DNA of 32,967 nucleotides, from IMG/VR virus record IMGVR_UViG_3300026097_000063, positions 1 through 32,967 of that record. One strand, 5' to 3'. Both the position numbers and the translations under genes were made by a program. Of this stretch, positions 1 through 5,375 are shown in pieces; position 1 is the stretch's first letter; the number at the start of each line of letters is the position of its first letter. A model generated the notes under the pieces. It saw nothing but the letters and a program-made list of their open reading frames with translations. It did no database searches and was not told the DNA's origin. The DNA comes from a virus.

Positions 1-63
1 AAAGTCATTGTGTAGGTATTCAGACATTTCTTGAGCTGACATTGCAAAAATAAACTCAGTCAT
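1..63 (-). CDS. Start of a minus-strand gene cut by the window edge
   Basis: An ATG at 63 reading leftwards opens a frame that stays open to the window edge, giving about 21 residues that begin MTEFIFAMSAQEMSEYL. The ATG overlaps the stop codon of the upstream nuclease-like gene by four bases (ATGA), the same coupling used along this operon, which supports it as a real start. Too little is visible to assign a function. Confidence 0.6.
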   Translation of the reverse strand, partial: MTEFIFAMSAQEMSEYLHNDF

Positions 64-551
64 TTTAACCCTTTCACTGCTGCGTTTAGCCAGAGGTTTT
101 GTATCTTCCTAAGACGGTCATTTGGTAATGCAAACCCATCATCGTCCATTAGCTCTGCCCAGTTTGCAAAGTTTTTCTTACTTACCCAGCCTTTTATGCG
201 AAACACATCTTCGTCTATCTTGACGACAAGTACCGCAACTCTGGCCTTAAATGCTGATAACTCTCTAAATAGCAATCTGTGGCTAGGCTTAAAAGCAGTC
301 TTAACATCTATGGTAATGCCGTTAATTTCATAGTCCCAGCCAGCATCTGCGCCATGCTCTACCATAGGAGTATGAAGGTTAAATAGCTTAGCAAAGGCCA
401 TTTCTCCCTGAACGCCTAGCAGCTCTACATTCCTTGGCGATGTGTCTATTCTTAACTGAGTCAGCCCTAACTCACGAGCTATTTTATACCTAGCCTCGGC
501 TTTCTCTTGGCACATCAACTGCTCTTCTTCAGTTAAGGTTACGTCAATCAT
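60..551 (-). CDS. PD-(D/E)XK-like nuclease, putative
   Basis: This 163-residue protein has a pattern typical of the PD-(D/E)XK nuclease fold. A helix carries Glu50 in GVQGEMAF, then come Asp73 in AGWDYEING and the strand ITIDVKTA with Asp82-x-Lys84, followed by a hydrophobic strand AVLVVKI. Such proteins cut DNA using divalent metal; in phages they act as recombination or repair nucleases or junction resolvases. It lies at the end of a recombination operon, directly after NinG with an ATGA overlap, which fits a role in processing recombination intermediates. The fold is inferred from the residue pattern only, and the substrate is unknown. Confidence 0.6.
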   Translation of the reverse strand: MIDVTLTEEEQLMCQEKAEARYKIARELGLTQLRIDTSPRNVELLGVQGEMAFAKLFNLHTPMVEHGADAGWDYEINGITIDVKTAFKPSHRLLFRELSAFKARVAVLVVKIDEDVFRIKGWVSKKNFANWAELMDDDGFALPNDRLRKIQNLWLNAAVKGLK

Positions 552-976
552 CTTACGCGATTCTCGTGGTAGGCAATTTGCTCCTTGAAGTCAGCAAGCA
601 TCTCTTCGTAGTCAGCCTTGTACAGCTTTATGGGGTTAGACTTGGTGGCAATCATCTCATCCACAAAGTCCCTGCCGTACATATCCTCCATCCACAATGT
701 GTACTGCTGAGCGGCTGAGCCGTACCTCATGCCCCACATATTGCAGCTCTGGCACTGAGGATGCACATTCTCTATGCGTAAAGCCCAATAACTAGATGAG
801 CCTTTGGCTAAGAAATGCCCGCCTTGTAGAGCGGAGTAGTGCTTAACCGTCCCACAAGATACGCAAGCGCAGTTACCGTCATCATCTGCTGCGGCTAGTC
901 TGCATAGCCGCTGGATGGCTTTTAAGCATTCCTGACGTAAGACTTTGCTGCTTTTGACCTTTGGCTTGCGCTTCAT
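548..976 (-). CDS. ninG: NinG/Rap-type recombination protein
   Basis: The protein has 142 residues and the features of the NinG (Rap) family of lambdoid phages, structure-specific endonucleases that act on branched DNA such as Holliday junctions and D-loops. A Cys38-x2-Cys41 pair (CVSC) is followed by GGHF at 52-55, the signature ENVHPQC at 69-75, and a second zinc pair Cys75/Cys78. The N-terminus is very basic, and the C-terminal third is helical and acidic as in relatives. The start overlaps the preceding gene's stop by four bases. The ERF and exonuclease genes in the same operon support a recombination role. Confidence 0.85.
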   Translation of the reverse strand: MKRKPKVKSSKVLRQECLKAIQRLCRLAAADDDGNCACVSCGTVKHYSALQGGHFLAKGSSSYWALRIENVHPQCQSCNMWGMRYGSAAQQYTLWMEDMYGRDFVDEMIATKSNPIKLYKADYEEMLADFKEQIAYHENRVR

Positions 977-1182
977 AGTCTGTATGGTTTTCCTGTCTGG
1001 ATGCAGTTAATAACACGGATAGCCCGAAGTCTGGTCTTGGAGTCCATGTGCTTCATGCGTGACTCAATTAGTTTAATGCTAAACAGCTTGCTGGTTACCG
1101 GATAAACCATAGATAACGCTTTTAACTCGCTGCTTATCTTATAGACATTTCTTGCCTCAGAGTCGCTTGTTTGCTGCGCCAT
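973..1182 (-). CDS. Hypothetical protein, 69 residues
   Basis: I do not recognise this small basic protein. It reads as two or three helices, with a central segment rich in Ile, Met and Ser and an arginine/lysine-rich C-terminal half (MDSKTRLRAIRVINCIQ). Its end overlaps the ninG start by four bases and its start lies 49 bases inside the previous gene in another frame, so it is probably translated by coupling. No clear ribosome-binding site precedes its ATG. Confidence 0.5.
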   Translation of the reverse strand: MAQQTSDSEARNVYKISSELKALSMVYPVTSKLFSIKLIESRMKHMDSKTRLRAIRVINCIQTGKPYRL

Positions 1183-1478
1183 TGCTCGAATCTCATATTC
1201 ATTACTTGGATTTTATGCCGCAACAGGACAGCTTTTTCTATTGCGACCTTTAGCCCTTCTAATAACTCAAGGTACTCGGGATGAGAGTACGCATATCTCT
1301 CCTGTTTGGCAATCGGCATAGAATGCTCCGTTCTTTCCGCTTCTGCCATTAAGATTGCTTTCTTAGACTTGCGGAACTCCATCAGGTACTGGCGCTCAGC
1401 TTCGGCTTGGGCAAACTCTTGAGTGATTCTCTCAAGGTCTGCGAGTGTATTTCCTTCGCTCAAATTCATTCTCCACAT
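1134..1478 (-). CDS. Hypothetical coiled-coil protein, 114 residues
   Basis: The sequence is almost wholly helical and charged, with long Glu/Ala/Arg-rich stretches (AQAEAERQYLMEFRKSKK; KVAIEKAVLLRHKIQ), suggesting a coiled coil. It has the look of a small phage early protein, but I know no function. The first ATG (1478) has no ribosome-binding site. A second ATG at 1469 follows GGAG by only one base, so the exact start is uncertain. It overlaps the preceding 51-residue gene by 38-47 bases. Confidence 0.6.
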   Translation of the reverse strand: MWRMNLSEGNTLADLERITQEFAQAEAERQYLMEFRKSKKAILMAEAERTEHSMPIAKQERYAYSHPEYLELLEGLKVAIEKAVLLRHKIQVMNMRFEQWRSKQATLRQEMSIR

Positions 1479-1587
1479 AAAGTTTTACACGTTCTTGGTA
1501 TTCAGCAGGCACCTTGGATAGTGCTTCTCTTCTTTCTTCTCTGGTTTTCAATTCCAGTATTTGCGCTGCGTAGTGCCTTGGCTTCAT
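1432..1587 (-). CDS. Small basic phage protein, 51 residues
   Basis: This short frame begins MKPRHYAAQILELKTREERR and continues as a charged helical protein ending in basic residues (FERRKYTRRP). The pattern of MKP, Y-A-x-x-I, TREERR, VP and VKLYVE resembles a small protein family I have seen in many phage ninG-type operons, but its role is unknown to me. Its ATG overlaps the stop of the gene before it (ATGA). The family-like sequence and this coupling both support it as real despite its length. Confidence 0.65.
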   Translation of the reverse strand: MKPRHYAAQILELKTREERREALSKVPAEYQERVKLYVENEFERRKYTRRP

Positions 1588-1751
1588 GTGCCAACGCACC
1601 TTTCTAAAATGATAGACAGGTCTTTAACTTCGTCATAAGGACAAACGCCAAAACCTGCCTCATCAAACACTACACAATAAGGGATGCGTTCAGAGTCAGC
1701 GCAAAACTGCGCCTCCTCTAATGCTGCGGTTGCTTCGGTAAAAACCTGCAT
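1584..1751 (-). CDS. Hypothetical protein, 55 residues
   Basis: A short frame starts at an ATG that overlaps the regulator's stop codon by one base (TGATG) and ends in an ATGA overlap with the next gene. The product begins MQVFTEATAALEEAQFCADS and contains a beta-like middle (IPYCVVFDEAGFGVCPYDE). It is acidic with three cysteines but shows no convincing metal-binding spacing. I recognise no family. The case for it is tight coupling on both sides and the otherwise empty 160-base slot it fills. Confidence 0.55.
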   Translation of the reverse strand: MQVFTEATAALEEAQFCADSERIPYCVVFDEAGFGVCPYDEVKDLSIILERCVGT

Positions 1752-1951
1752 CACATCCCCTTTGCGATAAACTCTAGCTCGTCTAAGCCAAGCTCGTTAG
1801 CAATCTTGGCTATTAAAGACAAACTCGCATCCTGCTGGTATCTCCAGCGGCTTATCTGCTGCTTATGAACAGCAAAGCGTTTCGCCAGCTCTATTGACGT
1901 TACGCCTTGCTCCTCTTGGGCAGCTCTTAGTGCTTTCCCAAAATCAATCAT
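1751..1951 (-). CDS. Cro/C1-type helix-turn-helix regulator
   Basis: A 66-residue single-domain XRE-family DNA-binding protein. The helix-turn-helix lies around residues 17-40: TSIELAKRFAVHKQQISRW, where the AVHKQQISRW part is the recognition helix, followed by SLIAKIANELGLDELEF, the usual fourth and fifth helices. The size is that of a Cro-like repressor with no dimerisation or cleavage domain. It is the only obvious transcription regulator in the window and the best candidate to bind the palindromes near 3938 and 4028-4056. No ribosome-binding site sits close to its ATG; the neighbouring HNH gene may have been inserted just upstream and disturbed the original junction. Confidence 0.85.
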   Translation of the reverse strand: MIDFGKALRAAQEEQGVTSIELAKRFAVHKQQISRWRYQQDASLSLIAKIANELGLDELEFIAKGM

Positions 1952-1960
1952 ATATTTTTT

Positions 1961-2389
1961 TCATGCTCCATTTCTCGCCTCGCCATTCATTGCATGCCAC
2001 TGGCTATGACAAGCAGCACATAACCATCTTATGTTTAATGGCTTTAAATAATCATCGTGATGTGCGTGAATTTTTTCGTTGGTTCCGCATTTTTCGCAAT
2101 TTTCTTTAAACAACTTGCCTGACTTAATCGCCCGATTCACTATTGAATGGGCTTTATACTTGTTAGGATATTTTTCTCTGTATTCTTTCGTATGCGTTGC
2201 AGGCTGCCTTGCGCCTCTTTTTCTATCGTATGCGCGAATTTTTTCTAAATTATTAGCCCTATGAATACTTGCATCGTTTTTTGTGCATTGTTTGCATTTG
2301 TTCAAATGCCCGTCCTTCATTTCTGAATGAACATAAAATTCAGACAGGCATTTGACTTCATTGCATTTAAAGCATTCTTTTTGCGTCAT
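1961..2389 (-). CDS. HNH endonuclease, probably a selfish insert
   Basis: The 142-residue protein has an N-terminal zinc-finger pair (Cys6/Cys9 with Cys32/Cys35), a basic linker, and a C-terminal HNH nuclease unit: Cys98/Cys101, HAHHDDY at 108-114, KPLNIRWLC, and Cys124/Cys127-His128. Such free-standing HNH enzymes nick or cut DNA and often spread between phages as homing genes. The gene is visibly more AT-rich than its neighbours, has its own ribosome-binding site (GGAG eight bases before ATG), and breaks the otherwise overlapping gene chain between the regulator and the SSB-tailed protein. These features suggest recent acquisition. Confidence 0.85.
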   Translation of the reverse strand: MTQKECFKCNEVKCLSEFYVHSEMKDGHLNKCKQCTKNDASIHRANNLEKIRAYDRKRGARQPATHTKEYREKYPNKYKAHSIVNRAIKSGKLFKENCEKCGTNEKIHAHHDDYLKPLNIRWLCAACHSQWHAMNGEARNGA

Positions 2390-2445
2390 TGCTAAATCTC
2401 CGTATTTATTACACCCTCGGAGAATAACGCATATCTAGAAAGGGT

Positions 2446-2748
2446 TCAACTAAAAGGGAGGTCATCTTCAAAATCATCAGCAGGCGCTGCTGGGACTGGA
2501 ACAGTGCTGGGCCCGTTCAGCAGCTCCGCTAAAGCATCCGACCCAATGCTAACCTCCCCTTTTATTAAAGGTCGTTTAGGAAATTCTGGGTCAGGCTTGT
2601 TAGTGTAGGCGCTAGTCCTAATCTTCGGGATATGAAATTGGCACTTCGGGCAGGTGAAACTAGCACTCCCAGAAGTTTGAGGCGCACGATCATTCTTGCG
2701 CTCGGTGTCTTTCCATAATGCAAACTCTAGTATTTTTGTAAATGTCAT
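2446..2748 (-). CDS. Small protein with SSB-like acidic tail
   Basis: This 100-residue protein ends in ADDFEDDLPFS. Bacterial single-strand binding proteins end in a similar acidic stretch closing with (I/L)PF, the tip that recruits repair partners. Before the tail there is a flexible Pro/Ala linker. The N-terminal part starts FTKILEFALWKDTERKND and includes one CPKC pair, which alone is not a complete zinc site. The gene overlaps the exonuclease gene by four bases and sits downstream of ERF and YqaJ, where many phages carry an SSB. I infer a single-strand DNA binding or recombination-partner role; the N-terminal fold is not proven. Confidence 0.55.
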   Translation of the reverse strand: MTFTKILEFALWKDTERKNDRAPQTSGSASFTCPKCQFHIPKIRTSAYTNKPDPEFPKRPLIKGEVSIGSDALAELLNGPSTVPVPAAPADDFEDDLPFS

Positions 2749-3332
2749 TCTTCTTTCCTCAATCGTTCAGTTTCAGATTTAATAATATCAGCAGTCTCTA
2801 TGAGTAGAGGTTCTGCCAGTTCCAAGAGCTTATTATCGCGTTTAACTTCGATAATAAGGGGTTTCATCTCAGGGTGGAAAGACATAAAGAAATATCTCTC
2901 CAGCCCCAAAACAAGCATTGTCCCCTGCACCTGTTGAACATAGGTAGTAGGGAGTTTATCCGCGCGTAGATAAGCGCAGTGCGTTGCAGGCAGTGGACAC
3001 TTTATCTCTATGCCTGTGTCATCAAATAGGCCGTCAGGACTACAGCCTATCTCATGATCTTTCATCTTAATTAAACCAACCTCATGCACCTCAACGCCCA
3101 TAAGCATCTCAAACATCGCTCGTGCTTGGGGTTCGAGTTCGTTGCCACGCTCCATAGCAGAGGACTTAAACGTCTCTGTAGGGGCGTTAGTCAAATTCTC
3201 CGCTATTAACTGATTGATAAGACCCTCACGGCTAGTAGATAACTTACCAGCCGTGGTGAAGACCTTGGAGAAGTTACTGGCTGTAACTACTCCTACTTTC
3301 GACTGAAGCCATTCTTGGCTACCCTGAATCAT
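2745..3332 (-). CDS. YqaJ-type viral recombinase exonuclease
   Basis: At 195 residues this matches the YqaJ/lambda-exonuclease branch of the PD-(D/E)XK superfamily, which degrades one strand of a duplex end to expose DNA for annealing. Visible motifs are GSQEWLQSKVGVVTASNF at the N-terminus, ERGNELEPQA at 61-70, the catalytic pair CSPDG (Asp100) and IEIKCP (Glu109-x-Lys111), and VQGTMLVLG after it, which corresponds to the conserved Q-containing helix. It is coupled to the ERF gene by an ATGA overlap, the standard exonuclease-annealase pairing of phage recombination systems. Confidence 0.9.
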   Translation of the reverse strand: MIQGSQEWLQSKVGVVTASNFSKVFTTAGKLSTSREGLINQLIAENLTNAPTETFKSSAMERGNELEPQARAMFEMLMGVEVHEVGLIKMKDHEIGCSPDGLFDDTGIEIKCPLPATHCAYLRADKLPTTYVQQVQGTMLVLGLERYFFMSFHPEMKPLIIEVKRDNKLLELAEPLLIETADIIKSETERLRKEE

Positions 3333-3898
3333 GATTGCCTCTCCCTTTTCTTCTCAAGTAAAGGAACAGCGTGTTTGAACTGGTCTACGGTTAATTGCTT
3401 TAGGCTTTCCACATCATAGGCTTTGAGGAACTGTGACTCTTTAGTGTCAGTCATCTCCATTAAAGCCTGAAGAGACGCAACCTGACCTGAGTTAATCAGA
3501 GTCCTAGCAGCCTGTGTGACAGCATTTCCATCGTCATCCTCAGACGGAATTCCTAGTATGCTTTGCAAACTAAATCTACGGCAGTAGGTCACTAATGACC
3601 CGTATGTGTGAGGATCATTCTTAGGAGCTGGGATAGCAAAGCTAGACTCCATGAACTGTCCAGAGGAGTGCATGAGTCTGGTGGTTACGCCTACAGTGCC
3701 TTCATAAGCAAAGGGAAACTGGACGTAGGATAAGCCGTTTTCAGCTAACGGTTCTTTAACAGCAGCAATGACACTACCTAAATCAGCGTACTTGGATTTA
3801 AAGAAAGGATTGTCAGCGCCTTTGATTGCGCCGCCCATCTGACCCTGTGCTTTTGATAGCGCAGTAGCCAGCTCGTTGATATTTTCTGATGTTTGCAT
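3329..3898 (-). CDS. erf: ERF-family single-strand annealing protein
   Basis: The product is an essential-recombination-function (ERF) type annealase of 189 residues, close to the 204 of P22 Erf. The N-terminal domain includes LSKAQGQMGGAIKGADN, NPFFKSKYADLGSV and a segment ending YCRRFSLQSILGI, followed by an acidic EDDDGNA, all typical of the family. ERF proteins form rings and anneal complementary single strands generated by the partner exonuclease. A longer frame exists from 3958, but the start at 3898 is preferred because AAGGAG lies six bases upstream. It is the first gene of the leftward operon, about 20 bases after a candidate transcription start. Confidence 0.9.
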   Translation of the reverse strand: MQTSENINELATALSKAQGQMGGAIKGADNPFFKSKYADLGSVIAAVKEPLAENGLSYVQFPFAYEGTVGVTTRLMHSSGQFMESSFAIPAPKNDPHTYGSLVTYCRRFSLQSILGIPSEDDDGNAVTQAARTLINSGQVASLQALMEMTDTKESQFLKAYDVESLKQLTVDQFKHAVPLLEKKRERQS

Positions 3899-3926
3899 AT
3901 TAATCTCCTTTAGATAATGCCCAGAC

Positions 3927-3955
3927 AGTCTACTGCTAGTGTGGACACTGGTCAA
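3927..3955 (-). promoter_or_regulatory. Leftward promoter of the recombination operon with operator-like palindrome
   Basis: Reading on the minus strand, TTGACC (3955-3950) and TAGACT (3932-3927) are separated by exactly 17 bases, a good sigma-70 arrangement upstream of erf. The spacer holds AGTGT-CC-ACACT, a perfect five-base dyad at 3938-3949. A repressor bound there would block RNA polymerase directly. The bound protein is unknown; the Cro-like gene product at 1751-1951 is the obvious candidate. Confidence 0.55.
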
Positions 3956-4023
3956 CAACTTTTATTGACAATATCTAAATCAAGGACAAATCGGCGCTTT
4001 TTTGTGTGAGTTTTGTCGTAGTC

Positions 4024-4059
4024 AATCGTAATTACTACTGAAGGAATCGTAATTACTAG
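4024..4059. repeat. Two GTAATTAC palindromes one 21-base step apart
   Basis: The 14-base string AATCGTAATTACTA occurs at 4024-4037 and again at 4045-4058. Each copy contains the self-complementary GTAATTAC (4028-4035 and 4049-4056). A step of 21 bases is two helix turns, so both sites face the same side of the DNA, as expected of a pair of operators bound cooperatively. They lie between the terminator and the erf promoter. Confidence 0.6.
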
Positions 4060-4063
4060 CTGA

Positions 4064-4150
4064 AACTTTTTTATTTCAACTGCAACTTTTAAACATAAAG
4101 TCAAGTTCGGAAGGTTCCGCGGAACTTTTTGCGATTGCCGTGGAACTTTT
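4064..4150. repeat. Helically spaced AACTTTT motifs and a 12-base palindrome
   Basis: AACTTTT begins at 4064, 4084, 4123 and 4144, giving steps of 20, 39 and 21 bases, i.e. whole numbers of about two helix turns. The last two copies share the longer string CCG(C/T)GGAACTTTT. Embedded at 4114-4125 is the perfect palindrome GTTCCGCGGAAC. The surroundings are AT-rich and without a gene. Such a layout fits an origin with initiator-binding iterons or a regulator-binding array; the sequence alone cannot choose between them. Confidence 0.45.
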
Positions 4151-4157
4151 GACAGGC

Positions 4158-4187
4158 AAAAAAAAAGCCCCTTGTGGAGAGGGGCTT
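4158..4187 (-). terminator. Leftward intrinsic terminator
   Basis: On the minus strand the sequence is AAGCCCCT, a seven-base loop, AGGGGCTT and then an uninterrupted run of U (nine T counting the stem end, 4166-4158). The stem is eight base pairs and GC-rich. On the plus strand the hairpin is followed by GCAATTTC, so it terminates leftward transcription only. It lies upstream of erf and therefore ends a short transcript that begins further right. Confidence 0.8.
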
Positions 4188-4277
4188 GCAATTTCTTACA
4201 AAGGAGAATAACATCAAAGGGTCGGTGGGTTGACAGCCCTAAATTCCGACTAGACCTTGGAAAGTTAGAAACCCGAC
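4158..4277 (-). ncRNA. Candidate 120-base small RNA or attenuated leader
   Basis: A leftward promoter at 4284-4313 predicts a start near 4277, and the terminator at 4158-4187 predicts an end about 120 bases later. No coding frame of note lies between. The RNA would fold a first hairpin (GTCGG 4221-4225 pairing with CCGAC 4246-4250, with an inner GGG/CCC) and the terminator hairpin, leaving a CU-rich stretch between them. That stretch (UUAUUCUCCUU) is complementary to AGGAGAATAA, found exactly at the ribosome-binding site of the first rightward gene (4701-4710). It may be a regulatory small RNA, or an attenuated leader of the erf operon. Confidence 0.4.
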
Positions 4278-4283
4278 AAGCCA

Positions 4284-4313
4284 AGTATACACAATATCTT
4301 GTGCCTGTCACAA
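4284..4313 (-). promoter_or_regulatory. Leftward promoter upstream of the terminated leader
   Basis: On the minus strand TATACT at 4289-4284 matches the -10 consensus at five of six positions. Upstream, GTGACA (4311-4306, spacing 16) or the overlapping TTGTGA (4313-4308, spacing 18) can serve as the -35 element. The next feature downstream is an intrinsic terminator rather than a gene. Confidence 0.5.
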
Positions 4314-4713
4314 TCCCTTTCCCCTATATCTAGTCCCCGACCGTGTGGCAAAGCCTGACGTACTCTGGCTCATGCAAGCTGCCGCCTTTAATGCAGCCCC
4401 AGAAATGGGAGGTCAAACCAACACAAACGTCCTGCTCTGTCTTCGCCCTTGACAACAGGCAACCGCAAACTCGAAAGAGACTGCCACGAACCGTTGGTGA
4501 GATACTTATACAATAGTGGCTGACTGCGCTATGAAGCGTAAAGTCAGGGGGAAGCGACTCACTCAGGTGGGCGTTGAATTGAGTACCAAGCCTTCGGGCT
4601 TTTGCTGCGGCAGACGTAAGCGTCAGAGTGTATAAGGCTCTGGGTGATTTGCGGGGGAAAAAGGGCGATTGCGCCTAAAATTCGTGTAACAATAAAAAAC
4701 AGGAGAATAATCA
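4314..4713. other. Gene-free region with stacked hairpins before the rightward genes
   Basis: About 400 bases hold no frame with a start, ribosome-binding site and coding character. Between 4520 and 4625 several hairpins stack on the plus strand: CTGACT (4520-4525) pairs with AGTCAG (4542-4547) around an inner CGC/GCG, AAGCC-TTCG-GGCTT lies at 4588-4601, and GACG-TAAG-CGTC at 4613-4624. A -10-like TACAAT sits at 4509-4514, without a good -35. This would give a structured untranslated leader of nearly 200 bases for the first rightward gene. Whether it is a leader, an antitermination site or a processed RNA is open. Confidence 0.4.
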
Positions 4714-4938
4714 ATGGCTTATGAAATACCAGAAAATTTGTTTGATGGAGTAAAAGTAAAAGCCCACAAGGGCAAACATATTGAGTTTAGCTTTGGCTAC
4801 CGCCAAGTGCAGTGGTGGCCTAATGGCAGTAAAAAGACCGTCTACGATGAGTATAACCTCAAGTCTCATTCAAACTGCACGTTAGAGGATGTGCTATATA
4901 TCCTAAAAACAGGAGAGAAGAATGACCGATCTGAGTGA
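4714..4938 (+). CDS. Hypothetical protein, 74 residues
   Basis: The first rightward gene, with AGGAGAATAA placed just before ATCA-ATG. The product starts MAYEIPENLFDGVKVKAHKG and contains an aromatic beta-like part (FGYRQVQWWPNG). It has mixed charge and no membrane segment. I do not recognise the family. Its last 17 bases overlap the next gene, whose ribosome-binding site lies within it. By position it should be among the earliest rightward products. Confidence 0.65.
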   Translation: MAYEIPENLFDGVKVKAHKGKHIEFSFGYRQVQWWPNGSKKTVYDEYNLKSHSNCTLEDVLYILKTGEKNDRSE

Positions 4939-5122
4939 GAAGCCCTGCTCCTGTGGCAAAACAATGGGTGAAGTCATAGGGTTTCAAGAGCGAGTAACAG
5001 ACGGCGAGATGGTGAAATACCGTGTGTGCTGGTACTGCCCAGAGTGTCATGCAGTGGAAAAAGCGATAGGTAGGGAGACATTCATAGAAACAATTCATGA
5101 TAAAGTAAACTCAGACTGTTGA
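4922..5122 (+). CDS. Small zinc-ribbon-like protein
   Basis: A 66-residue protein with cysteines at 9 and 11 (CSCG) and a second cluster at 36, 39 and 42 (CWYCPEC). Two knuckles of this kind usually bind one zinc ion. The middle is acidic and the end helical (VEKAIGRETFIETIHD). AGGAGA precedes the start. Proteins of this kind in phages often bind nucleic acid or host proteins, but the target here is unknown. Confidence 0.65.
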   Translation: MTDLSEKPCSCGKTMGEVIGFQERVTDGEMVKYRVCWYCPECHAVEKAIGRETFIETIHDKVNSDC

Positions 5123-5145
5123 CCATAGTATGTGTTTCAGGCACT

Positions 5146-5179
5146 ATTCTCCCAACACAAACAAAAACGTCAGGAGAAT
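5146..5179 (+). promoter_or_regulatory. Inverted repeat that can mask a ribosome-binding site
   Basis: ATTCTCC at 5146-5152 is the exact complement of GGAGAAT at 5173-5179, which is the ribosome-binding site of the gene starting at 5183. Pairing across the 20-base loop would hide the site and lower translation. It is a seven-pair stem with a large loop, so it is only a candidate. Confidence 0.3.
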
Positions 5180-5182
5180 GAC

Positions 5183-5374
5183 ATGAAAGAGACTATGACA
5201 CTGTTTTTTTTCGTTGCACTGGTTGCCGCTCTGAGCATTGCTGGCGCATTTGATCGTCAAGAGGCTGAACGTGCAGCCGATGAGTACACTGAAATGGTGT
5301 GCCTGTTCAAAGAAACCAGTGGCGAGTTCGGCTGGCCTAACTATAAAAACCTTAACATTACTTGTGGAGAGTAA
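5183..5374 (+). CDS. Small single-span membrane protein
   Basis: The start at 5183 is chosen over an upstream in-frame ATG at 5132 because AGGAG lies at the right distance before it. The 63-residue product has a hydrophobic helix at about residues 5-22 (MTLFFFVALVAALSIAGAF), then a charged outer part with two cysteines (40 and 61). Few positive charges precede the helix, so it could be an uncleaved anchor or a signal peptide. Early phage membrane proteins of this size often modify the host envelope or block superinfection; nothing here specifies which. Confidence 0.65.
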   Translation: MKETMTLFFFVALVAALSIAGAFDRQEAERAADEYTEMVCLFKETSGEFGWPNYKNLNITCGE

Positions 5375-5375
5375 T

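Noticed and set aside
4198-4230. Ribosome-binding-site-like AAGGAGAATAAC on the plus strand
   Set aside because: It is followed by ATC, not ATG, and a stop within seven codons, so no gene is called. The same bases are discussed as part of the candidate small RNA.
3952-4311. A 119-residue minus-strand frame across the control region
   Set aside because: It runs through the terminator, the phased repeats and the upstream promoter, has no ribosome-binding site, and the translation shows no protein-like pattern.
4372-4452. Short plus-strand frame starting MQAAAFNAAPEMGGQ in the gene-free region
   Set aside because: Only 26 codons, no ribosome-binding site, and no support from neighbours, although its composition looks somewhat coding; it could be a gene relic.
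5119-5147. Possible rightward promoter TTGACC with CACTAT 17 bases later
   Set aside because: The -35 element is good, but the -10 hexamer matches only three of six positions.
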